Assembly: GCA_949358305.1 (NCBI GenBank)
Contig: OX442317.1
Location: 14,078,491-14,142,490, forward strand
DNA from: Strigamia acuminata
Taxonomy: Eukaryota > Arthropoda > Chilopoda > Geophilomorpha > Linotaeniidae
Length of the DNA stretch: 64,000 bases
Reading direction: 5' to 3'
The notes below the pieces were generated by a model, which was given only the letters and a program-made list of their open reading frames with translations, was not told the DNA's origin and did no database searches. Positions 37,644 to 47,500 of this stretch are shown in pieces. A program made the translations under genes and the position numbers. Within the stretch, counting starts at the first letter, position 1; each line of letters starts with the position of its first letter.

Positions 37644-38639
37644 CAGATACGAAGCTTTTGGTAGCCGTGACCAGGATTCCGTCTGCAATTCGTGAGTTTT
37701 TCCAGTGCATCATCAATACGTTTGAAAAAGTGTTTGGTGCGACGGAGGAAAATTACGTTTGTGTTTCGTCACCCATGTCAAGAGTCAACGTTCAACGTGA
37801 CAGAAGTTACGACGGGGACTGCTTTGGCGGCGAAAACGAACAAAAGTGTGCATGCAGTTGGAGTTCAAGGTCACAACACTGGATAACACAACGCGTCGTG
37901 TTGGAAAGCGGATTCGCCCCTGGAATAATTGCATTTTACAGTGTTTTGCCTTATGAAATTGAAATTTTGGAGATTTTGGTTATTAAGGGGAACAGTATCA
38001 GGTGTCTTTATGGGATTTTGGTAGTTGCATTTGTTGGTTTTCGGGAAAATTTCGATAAAGTGTCTATTTTACAACTTTTGAAGTGTTTTTTCATTGCATG
38101 CTTAGTTCTCCACTATAACCGCCATAAGCGGGGGAGATTAGATTTATTTCGAGTAAAACTGACTAGTTTCAAGTTGAATAAGCTGTCAGTAGAGTCAAAA
38201 TTTAATGTTAGGAGTTATTGGCGTGTTTTGTTGCAAAACGAACCGTCAATTGTTTTCAAAAGAGTTTATTGGCGTGCTTTGTTGCAAAACAAACCGTCAA
38301 TTATTTTCAAACTGTGCAGGGTAATTGTGTCACGTTTTATTTACGTACGCATTACCGCTCAAATTTTTGGTCATCCTCGATTGGCCAAACATTTGATATT
38401 CTAAAATTCTCACGTGTCACCAAGGACCGTGAAAATTGAGTGCTTTTTGGGGGATAAAATAAAAACGTTTATTCTCTTTAAAGTTAAAACAAAAACCGTG
38501 AATATTGAGATAGTTTTGGGGGATAAAATTACAAGGTTTATTCTCTTAAAAATTAAAACAAAGTTGAATTGTCATGCCCGTTTTTATCTGTTCTTTCCAA
38601 ATTTCACAGCCGAATTTTTTGTGAGAGAGGACAGAGAAA
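37644..38639 (+). other. Untranslated leader of element 3, with primer site and direct repeats
   Basis: Fifteen bases after the LTR, at 37659, begins TGGTAGCCGTGACCAGGATTC. It matches the complement of tRNA-His apart from one inserted A. Further on are two direct duplications: a 51-bp unit (38215 and 38266, TTATTGGCGTG...GTTGCAAAAC) and a 69-bp unit (38427 and 38496, CCGTGAA...GGGGGATAAAAT). An ORF at 37442-38404 crosses LTR and leader and is probably fortuitous. The leader ends AGAGAAAATGGCGG at the gag start. Confidence 0.75.
37659..37679 (+). other. Primer-binding site resembling tRNA-His, element 3
   Basis: TGGTAGCCGTGACCAGGATTC: 16 contiguous bases (GCCGTGACCAGGATTC) match the complement of an animal tRNA-His acceptor and T-arm. 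One extra A breaks the match after TGGT. Spacing from the LTR end is 15 bases, against 12 in the nested element. Confidence 0.65.
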
Positions 38640-41600
38640 ATGGCGGAACCTACAATGAGAGATCTTCTAACTGAGGATCAAATCGAAGTGCAACAACAAC
38701 GTTGGGAATCGCAAGTCACTGCAATGAATCATTTGTTGTCTATATCGGAGAAGACAGCAGATCCAGGTGAACTGGAAGCGCTGGTGCAAACTGCGACCCC
38801 GAAAGAAACGAGAATAGTCGGTGCGCTGAATGATCTACAGGAATATTCGGACCACGGCTATTATCTGGAATGCATTGACAAGCTTGAGACTATGCAAGCA
38901 AGAGTGGATCTTCTTCGCACGAGATACGAAATTTCAAAGCGATCACTTCCAACTTTGGGAGGAAGATTAAATACGTCGACAAGCTCAAACCAGAATACAA
39001 CCTTGAACGCGACAGCAACGTTTAGAAAAAATTCGAAGCTGCCCAAATTGGATTCCGTAAAATTCGACGGAGATATTTTGAAGTACAGAACATTCAAAAG
39101 CAACTTCGAGACCTCCGTACACAAGGATCCAGACCTGAGTAACATTGAGAAACTTCAGTATTTACAAACCATGTGTACTGGAGAAGCGGCAATTCTCATC
39201 TCCACTTTTCCCCTGATCGAGGAATCCTATGACCTTGCAAGAGAAGAACTCGAAAGACATTTTGGTGATGAGGATGCCCAACAAACTGCGTTAATAAAAT
39301 CAATTCGAGAATTAAAATCTGTTACGAGTGTATATCCAACGAAAGCGATAAAAACAAACTTGACCAAGATTTCTGCGACTATTAGACTTTTAGAGCAACT
39401 AAAAATTCCTATTCAGACTTCGGGAGCTTTCTTATTGCCCGACATAATTAGCAAGTTTCCAACTTCAATGGCATTAAGATTTTACCAGGTTCACGGAATT
39501 CAAAATAAGAACATTGTTACGTTGCTCAATTTCTTTGTGAATGAAGTTGCGATGGCCGAACGAACTGAAAACGTTTCTGAAAAATCGAAAAAAGACAAGA
39601 ATGAAAAATCTGAAGTGGAGAAACCGAAAGTGAAAGGTTCAATGACCACGTGCGCAGCTACTCAAGACGCCAAGCAGTCTACTAGTGCCAAAACAAAGAA
39701 TGAAACGAAATCTGACAGCAAGAGTGCGCCTTCAAGGACAAGCAAGTGCATTTTTTGTGATGATGAACATTTAAACGGCTCTTGTAAAAAGGATTTCGAA
39801 ATCAACGCGAAAATCGAAATAGTTAAGAAAAACAGACTGTGTTTTAACTGTTTCAGAACTGGACATAGAGTGGGAGACTGCAAGGTCAAATTTTCTTGTA
39901 AACATTGTGGTGGGCGACACCACTCCACAATATGCAAAAAATCCGAGGTGAAGAATTCAACGAACGCTGCGGAGAAGCCGAAGGAGCCACAAGTAACCAC
40001 ACATGTTTCATGCGCAATCTCGACGACTCTACAACTAATGATCTTCACCGCGGACCTTAAAACCAAATCAGGAGGAACTCACAACATTCGCGGAATGATC
40101 GATCCGGGAAGCCATCGATCGTTCATCACAAAAGAATTTGTTGAAAGACTGAAACTGAAAAAATGCGGCAGTGTCTCTGCCACCACACAGAGATTCAACG
40201 ACTCGTCTCCAGCAGCCACGGACTATGATGTGTTTAATGTCACACTGCAGAGTAAAAATGACACTCAAGATTTGAAACTTTCAATGCTTTCTGTGGAAAA
40301 TTTGCCACGAGTGCAGGGCATTCTTAACTCATCAATAATAGACAAGGTGAAGAAGTTAAACCTTGAACTTGCTGAAGACCTACCAGCTAAGACTTCTCAA
40401 ATCGATGTGCTTTTAGGAGTCGACGTGTGGTGGAAGGTCGTTAAGGATGGCAAGAAAAAGGTAAACGCCGACCTTGGACTCATTAATACAATTTTTGGAT
40501 GGGTCTTGTCTGGAGCAGCTGGAAACACCAATTTGTTTGAGGATGAGGAAGGAATGACAACATGTTGCAACACATGCGACTTAGACATCCAAGAAAAATT
40601 GGACAAACTGTGGAACTTGGAAGCAATCGGAATAAATGCGGGAGAAAAAGAATCCGACTTTATTCGCGATCGATTCGAATCAACTACAGAGCGTCTAGAC
40701 GATGGACGTTATGAAGTCATGCTGCCATTCAATGGACAGGAAGTCGACTTGGAATCCAATTGGGAGTTGGCCATGAACCAACTGGCTAACACGCTCAAAA
40801 GAATAGATGCCAACGAGGATTACAAAAAACGTTACGACGAGTCCATGTGGCAGTATATTCACGAAAATCACGCGGAGGAAGTCCCAAAAGAAGAGCGTTT
40901 TCTGAAGAAAGGAACCTACAATATACCTCACCACCCTGTAATCAAGGAGGATCGAGACACGACGAAATTTCGAGTAGTGTTCAACGCGTCTTCATCCAAG
41001 AAGGGGAAACTTTCCCTCAATGACTGTTTATTTCCGGGACCTTCCCTTAATCCAGACTTAATACTCGTTATTGTGAGATTCCGTCTCTATTGTATTCCAA
41101 TAATAGCAGACATTAAGCAAGCGTTCCTCCAAGTAATGATCAACCCTACTCAAACAAACTTTTTACGTTTTTTGTGGGTCGCTCGTGACTATTTCAAAGA
41201 GCCATACTCATGGCAAAATTTGTGGAATAATCTAATGGTTCTGCGAATGATTGTCGTGCCATTTGGCGTCATTTCTTCTCCATTCCTCTTGTGTGCGACG
41301 ATTAGGAAACAAGCGAAACAATTTGAAAAAACTCATGCAAAAGAAGTCGACGCACTCGATGATGGAATCTTCATGGATGATTTGACGTCAGGAGGAGATT
41401 TTACAGCCGACACAACATCACATTGCGAGAAACTGAAAATGATATTAGACGACGGAAAGCTTCCCCTCGTAAAGTGGGCGACCTCAAGCAAGGACGTCTT
41501 CAACAATTTGAAAAAAGAAGGTTTTCATATGCGAGGAGAGGAGTTTTCGGACTTAGGAATTATAAAAATGCTTGGAATATTGTGGAACACAGCAGAAGAT

Positions 41601-43562
41601 GTCATGATGTTTAACATTCCGACCATTGAAAAAATTCCGAATACAAAGCGAGAAGTTGTTTCATTAATGGCTTCCATATTCGATCCAATGGGACTCATTG
41701 CTCCTGTTGTGCTTCAAATGAAACTGCTAGTTCAAGCAATCTGGATTAGGACAAAAAACTGGGATGAAAAGATTCTTGACTCAGAGAAAAAAGAAGTCGA
41801 AGAATGGAGTCAAGACATACAAAAATTGAAAGAATTGAAAGTACAACGTTGGCTGCAGACTTATTCCGGTCAAGACATCACTTTAGAAGTTTTCTGTGAC
41901 GCAAGCACAAAGGCGTTTGGCTGTTCAATTTTTGTCGTCAATCTAGAGGGCAAAAGAACTTTATTGTTGAGTAAATGTCGTATTGCGCCGACGAAAAAAG
42001 TGACTCTTCCTCGACTTGAATTAACTGCAGCAGTGGTTGGAGTGCGAATGACCAAGTACCTGTTAGAAAACTTTCTTCCCGGTTACCCGGTCACTGAAGT
42101 GAAATACTACTCGGACTCCACCATAACTCTAGCCTGGATAAATTCGGACAAGAACGTATGGAAACCATATGTCTCAAACCGTGTTCAAGAAATTATTTCT
42201 TCTACCAAACCCGAACAATGGTCTCACGTACCAACGGAATTTAACCCAGCAGATTTATTAACTCGACCACATAACTCGAAAACATTGATGCAAAATAAAC
42301 TTTGGTGGTTTGGAGTTGATGTCTCGAAACTGGAAAAAAGAGAAATTATACAAGAGGATCTTCCAGAAGAAGAAAGAAAAATCGTTGTGATGACAATTCA
42401 AGTGACAGAAAGCTTTATTGGTCGATTCTTCAAACGATTCCGAAATTACAACCGACTTTTGAGAGTTTTTTCATACATTTTGCGATGGAAAAACAAACTT
42501 TTGCGCGGTGAGCCTCTCTCGCCACTCGAGAAAGAGGCCAACCAATTGAAGATCCTGCAGTTTTCCCAGAAACTACATTTTTCTGAGGAGATTGATGATG
42601 TTAAAAACAAAAGAGAACTGTCTAAACATTCCACCCTACGCAATTTCGAGCTCTTCATTGACGAGGACGGATTACTTCGACTTCGTAGCCGCTTGAAAAA
42701 ATCACTGTTGACATTTGATGAGGTTTATCCAATTATTTTGCATTATGACAGTTGGATAACAAGACTGTTAATTAAAAAAGTGCATTTGGAGTTGCTTCAC
42801 GGTGACATAAGCGAAACTTTGTATCACCTACGCGAACAATTTTGGATTATAAGAGGACGAAGAACTATACAAACAGTTATTCGAGAATGTGAGATTTGCC
42901 GACGAGGAAAACTTGCACGCAACAACCCTTCAACGGGTGACCTTCCTGCTGAACGTGTGACACCAGCGGCGCCATTCCAAAACACAGGAGTGGACCACTT
43001 GGGTCCCATTTATGTCGGCAGCAACAAGAAAGAAAAGAAAAAAGTTTACATCTTGCTTTTCACGTGTATGGTGACCCGTTCCATACATTTAGAAGTATCA
43101 GAGGACCTTTCTGTGCCAAAGTTTTTGCTTGCAATGAGAAGATTTGGGGCACGCCACGGATACCCCGGGAAGATTTTCTCTGACAACAGTAAGACGTTTG
43201 AGCGCGGAAGCCTCGAATTACAATCATGGGGGAAACTCATCGGTCATAATGACGTGAAAACTTTCCTATCTGAAAAAAGGGTGCTCTGGACATTCATCCC
43301 ACCGCTGTCTCCATGGATGGGCGGAGCGTGGGAGCGTCTAGTCCGCTCTGTTAAAGATAAACTTCGAAAAACTTTGTTGCGCAGCACTGTAGACTTGGAA
43401 ACTCTCCAAACATTGGTCTTGGAAATAAGTTCAGTGCTAAATTCCCGACCCTTAAGTTACGTCCCAGACAGTGTAGATGGTGGTAGAATTTTGGCACCTG
43501 AAAACTTTCTAACAGGAGGCATGCCAAAATACGTAATAAACAAACAACTGTTGCTGTCATGA
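38640..43562 (+). CDS. BEL/Pao Gag-Pol polyprotein, element 3 (C-terminus displaced by insertion)
   Basis: A single frame from ATG 38640 (context AGAAAATGGCGG). Visible parts: helical gag N-terminus (1-140); DUF1759-type gag (KLPKLDSVKFDGD, about 138-300); Lys/Glu linker; three CCHC-like knuckles (about 370-430, CIFC, CFNC, CKHC); retropepsin site with DPGS at 488-491 instead of DTGS or DSGS; reverse transcriptase with IADIKQAF (D824) and FMDD (911-914); RNase H with CDAS (D1087) and SDS; integrase with an HHCC-like finger and DDE residues D1452, D1515 and E1565. These would direct packaging, processing, reverse transcription and integration. Native sequence ends at 43548; the last codons to the stop at 43562 are LTR of the nested element. 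The rest of the frame is at 51706-52037, in phase, giving an original length of about 1746 residues. The protease change may be inactivating. Confidence 0.95.
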   Translation: MAEPTMRDLLTEDQIEVQQQRWESQVTAMNHLLSISEKTADPGELEALVQTATPKETRIVGALNDLQEYSDHGYYLECIDKLETMQARVDLLRTRYEISKRSLPTLGGRLNTSTSSNQNTTLNATATFRKNSKLPKLDSVKFDGDILKYRTFKSNFETSVHKDPDLSNIEKLQYLQTMCTGEAAILISTFPLIEESYDLAREELERHFGDEDAQQTALIKSIRELKSVTSVYPTKAIKTNLTKISATIRLLEQLKIPIQTSGAFLLPDIISKFPTSMALRFYQVHGIQNKNIVTLLNFFVNEVAMAERTENVSEKSKKDKNEKSEVEKPKVKGSMTTCAATQDAKQSTSAKTKNETKSDSKSAPSRTSKCIFCDDEHLNGSCKKDFEINAKIEIVKKNRLCFNCFRTGHRVGDCKVKFSCKHCGGRHHSTICKKSEVKNSTNAAEKPKEPQVTTHVSCAISTTLQLMIFTADLKTKSGGTHNIRGMIDPGSHRSFITKEFVERLKLKKCGSVSATTQRFNDSSPAATDYDVFNVTLQSKNDTQDLKLSMLSVENLPRVQGILNSSIIDKVKKLNLELAEDLPAKTSQIDVLLGVDVWWKVVKDGKKKVNADLGLINTIFGWVLSGAAGNTNLFEDEEGMTTCCNTCDLDIQEKLDKLWNLEAIGINAGEKESDFIRDRFESTTERLDDGRYEVMLPFNGQEVDLESNWELAMNQLANTLKRIDANEDYKKRYDESMWQYIHENHAEEVPKEERFLKKGTYNIPHHPVIKEDRDTTKFRVVFNASSSKKGKLSLNDCLFPGPSLNPDLILVIVRFRLYCIPIIADIKQAFLQVMINPTQTNFLRFLWVARDYFKEPYSWQNLWNNLMVLRMIVVPFGVISSPFLLCATIRKQAKQFEKTHAKEVDALDDGIFMDDLTSGGDFTADTTSHCEKLKMILDDGKLPLVKWATSSKDVFNNLKKEGFHMRGEEFSDLGIIKMLGILWNTAEDVMMFNIPTIEKIPNTKREVVSLMASIFDPMGLIAPVVLQMKLLVQAIWIRTKNWDEKILDSEKKEVEEWSQDIQKLKELKVQRWLQTYSGQDITLEVFCDASTKAFGCSIFVVNLEGKRTLLLSKCRIAPTKKVTLPRLELTAAVVGVRMTKYLLENFLPGYPVTEVKYYSDSTITLAWINSDKNVWKPYVSNRVQEIISSTKPEQWSHVPTEFNPADLLTRPHNSKTLMQNKLWWFGVDVSKLEKREIIQEDLPEEERKIVVMTIQVTESFIGRFFKRFRNYNRLLRVFSYILRWKNKLLRGEPLSPLEKEANQLKILQFSQKLHFSEEIDDVKNKRELSKHSTLRNFELFIDEDGLLRLRSRLKKSLLTFDEVYPIILHYDSWITRLLIKKVHLELLHGDISETLYHLREQFWIIRGRRTIQTVIRECEICRRGKLARNNPSTGDLPAERVTPAAPFQNTGVDHLGPIYVGSNKKEKKKVYILLFTCMVTRSIHLEVSEDLSVPKFLLAMRRFGARHGYPGKIFSDNSKTFERGSLELQSWGKLIGHNDVKTFLSEKRVLWTFIPPLSPWMGGAWERLVRSVKDKLRKTLLRSTVDLETLQTLVLEISSVLNSRPLSYVPDSVDGGRILAPENFLTGGMPKYVINKQLLLS
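43545..43548. repeat. Target-site duplication, left copy, nested element
   Basis: CAAC before TGTTGCTGTC, repeated at 51702-51705 after GGAAACA. Removing the insertion and one copy rejoins pol in frame. Confidence 0.9.
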
Positions 43563-44488
43563 TGGTTGAGCGATGGCTGATCGTATAGTGGTGAAAAATT
43601 ACGAGTGGCTTGGGATCCAAAATCGAGACAACATCCAGCTGGGCCAACAACGCACCGGTGGGAAAGCGAGTTGTTTTACTCCTCGAGCATAATAAAAGCA
43701 GCAGCGATATAAAAAAGGTGTTTAATCATCCATTTTCTTTGTAACAAGCCGAGAGCACACTCACAACAATCTTGTGTGCTCCTGAACAATCAACTAAATA
43801 GAGAAGAATTCAGAAAAGCTCTCATGAACTTCCATACATCAGTATTTTTAACCAAACAGATAGACACTATAGGCTACCGTATAAGGTGCACAGAAATTCC
43901 AAAGAGAATTACACAAGAGAAACTACAGATAACTTAAAATGAAGTGATTCATAATGACCACAAAAGGTATTTTAAATTAACAGTTAACTCAACAGATAAC
44001 AGGAATGTTTTAATCCTTTTAAAACATCCTCAAAGCATTTGGAAATGAAGCCAGCCAATAGGAAAGCATCACTCCATTACAACCGATACTAATTAGACAA
44101 ATGAATAGTTAAAAACTCCAATCCAAGTAAAAACTTTTGTAATATGTTCTAATATTTTCTTATTAATAACAAATCAATTATCAAATACTAAAACCCTTGG
44201 TATTTGTCTTATTTCAAATGTAAACAATCATCAGGACTGTATCACACCAAAATGGCTTCCTCAATTAATACAAATTAATTGGTTAGTTAATTATAAAATT
44301 AACTCATGAGGAAAACCTGAGAGACTTAAAGAATCACTGGGATTGCAACTGGACTGTGTCAGATAAGAGCCCTTTTTAAATCTAATTTAAGATTGTAAAT
44401 TAAAAACAATGAATTTTATTTTCTAGGAACTAATGATTTAACGTCCAGACAAGTGACTGGCTCATGACACTCCATGTTGCTGGAAACA
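43549..44488 (-). repeat. 3' LTR of the nested element (940 bp)
   Basis: Plus strand TGTTGCTGTCATG...TGCTGGAAACA; identical on reading to 50762-51701 (offset 7213). In element orientation it begins TGTTTCCAGC. It carries AAAATGGCTTCC (about 44252) and an ATAATAAAAG stretch (43689). No protein-coding content. The sequence just inside it, at 44489, gives only a weak purine tract (GCGGGAACGC on the minus strand). Confidence 0.93.
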
Positions 44489-44548
44489 GCGTTCCCGCGT
44501 AACAGATGCTTTCTACAGCTTTCACTTAACGAGAACACTTAGCATCGT

Positions 44549-47500
44549 TTAAAAATCCATTTCTAGGACACGCACATGACGTGCCGACCTAACCAAAACT
44601 TTTCCCTGTGGATCGACCACCTTAACCACACGTACTAAACCATCTTCGCCGGGAAAGACTTCGGTTATTCTCGCCATGGGCCAAAAGTATGGATTCTGGC
44701 CTACCCTTTCGAGTAGTACGACTTGTCCTTGCTTGACATTTTGATAAGAAGGATCTCCGTTGACTTCGTGTACGTTTCTCAGTTGTTTCAGATAGCTGTT
44801 CTTCCAGACCTCCCAGAAATCTGAAATCAACTTTCTCCTTGATTTTTCTAGCTTGACGAGGTCACGTCGTTTTATCGCTTCTGGGTTTTTGTTCAGCAAG
44901 ATCTTCGACATTCCACCCGTGAGGAAATGTTCTGGAGATAAGACATAACCGCCGTCTGGTGTTTCTGACACGTATGAGAGCGGACGAGAGTTTAGCACGG
45001 AGCTGATCTCCAATGTCACAGTTTGAAGGGTTTCAAGATCGACTTTCCTTTTTTGGAATATGCGACGTAACTTGTCTTTTACAGATCTCACAAGACGTTC
45101 CCAGGCACCTCCCATCCAGGGCGATCTGGGCGGTATGAACTTCCAGACAATCTTCCGATCTGCAAACAGCGTTTTCACGTCTGAATGTTTCAAAAATTGA
45201 CCCCAGGATTCCAACTCTATGTTACCACGTTCAAACGTTCGAGCGTTGTCAGAACATAATAGAGTAGGATAACCATATCGGGCGCCAAAGCGACGGAACG
45301 CCATCAGAAACTTAGGTACTGATAAATCCTCGGTAACCTCCAGATGCAATGCTCTTGTGACAAGACATGTGAAAAGAAGGATGTATGTTTTAAGTTGCTT
45401 CTTTTCCTTTGTGACATAAATAGGACCCATATAGTCCATACCCGTATGAGTAAAAGGACTGGATGGTTTCATTCTTTCCTCAGGTAAGTCTCCAGTCATA
45501 GGTTGATTCCTTTCCAACTTAGCGATTCGGCATATCGGACAGTTCCGGATTACAGACTTGATCGTCCGTCTGGCTCGCAGCAACCAAAAACGATCTCTGA
45601 TTCGATACAATGTCTCACTCTGGTCTCCGTGTTTGAGAGTTTCATGTACGGAACGAATAATTAATCGAGAAATCCAACAATTCGGATGTAAAATTATCGG
45701 ATGGGTTTCTTCATAGGTTAAGAACGACTGTTTGAGTCTACCACCTAGTCGAAGAAATCCTTTGTCATCAAGAAACGGATTTAGATTGCTGATCAATGAT
45801 TTCCTTGCAATTACTCTTCCGCTTTTCAACTCGGTTATTTCGTCTTTAAAATAAAATTCTTGAGACAGATGGAGTAATACAGCTTCGCTACACTCCAACT
45901 CGTCAGTCGAGATCTCTCCCGCGCGAAAGTTTCGTGTTTTCCACTTCATTATGTAAGAGACGACTCGCTTGAGTTTTTGGAAAGAGCTAAATTTCCGAAT
46001 GAAATTGGAAATATGCAGCTGTCCTGTGTCTATGGTGGCTAGATTGACGTTATCGGCCTTGTATTCTTCTGCAGGAAAAACAACATCACTTGTGATCCCT
46101 TCAATCTCTGATATCTTTCCACTCCACCAAAGAGGGTGACTTATCAAATCCTCAGAAGTCATTGGTCGAGTTAGCGCGTCAGCTGGATTGTTTTGTGTCG
46201 ATACGTAATGCCACTCTTCTGGTTTTGACAGACTATTTATTTCATAGATCCGATTTGACACATAGGGCTTCCATTGGTTCTTAGGAGAATGTATCCACGC
46301 TAAAGTAATCATGGAGTCAGAAAAGTAAAAAATCTCCTTAATTGGAAATTCTGTGCTCATATTATCTCTGATGTATTTCCCAATACGAGCTCCTAAAACG
46401 GCAGCAGTTAGTTCTAATCTCGGCAACGTTATTTTCTTTACAGGTGCTACTCGGCATTTACTCATCAAAAGCCTTCGAAATCTGACATCGTCGACAAAAT
46501 AGACCGCACAACCGTATGCTAACGGACTAGCATCGCAGTAGATGTGTACGGTAACTTCCTGTCCGGAATGAGTTTGCATCCATCTCTCGACTTTTAATGT
46601 GTTCAGGCTTTGGATGTCTTGGATCCATTGGGCGGCAACGTTTCCATCCTCTTCGGAAAGTGGTACATCCCATTTGGCAGATTCTTTCCATAATTTCTGA
46701 AGCAGCAACTTCATTGGCAGTATGATGGGTGCTAAAAGTCCCAACGGATCGAATACCGATGCAACCGCAGATAGAATTTCCCGCATCGTTTGAACCTTAG
46801 TCTGACGATCTACAATCGCAAACATGATGTTATCTTCAATAACGCCCCACTTGACTCCGAGCATTTTAATATACTCTGCGTCTTCTATTCTTTCATAGCG
46901 CATGTGGAATCCTTTCTCTTTCAACTGTGTGTGAACATTGTCGTTTCCAGTAGCCCACTTGACTAAGGGCATCTGTGCATCATCCAAGATGGTCTTGAGC
47001 TTCTCGCAATGATCAACTGTGTCGTCAGGAGTACCTGCCCCACTTGTAAGGTCGTCCATATAAGTGGCTTTGTCCAATGCTTCAGCTTCCTTGGGATATT
47101 CGTTTTGGAATAGCTTGGCCTGTTGTCTAATGGAAGCGCAAAGTAGAAAAGGCGATGAAATGACGCCAAAAGGTACAACTTTCATCCTTAATACGATCAG
47201 ATTCTTCCATAGGTTGGCCCAACTGAATGGTTGTTGGAAAAATTCCGGCTTAACCCAAAGAAATCGAAGTACATCTCTATGACCTAAGGCAATGGCTATT
47301 TGCAAGAAGGCTTGTTTTATGTCGGCTATCACTACTATGAAATGCAAGCGGAATCGGATGAGCACGACAATCAGGTCTGGATTTAACGACGGCCCGGGAT
47401 ACAGACACTCGTTGAGGGACCTATAGCCCTTCTTTGATGACGACGCATTAAAAACCACACGAAATTTTGTGGTTTCGCGGTCTTCACGAATTACGGGTTG

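Noticed and set aside
37442-38404. A 320-codon plus-strand ORF over LTR and leader, with a same-frame counterpart on the minus strand at 8648-9355 in element 1
   Set aside because: The two are homologous over about 90 codons with indels in multiples of three, which looked coding. Substitutions are as frequent at first and second codon positions as at third, and the ORF runs through the LTR end and primer site. Treated as leader homology only.
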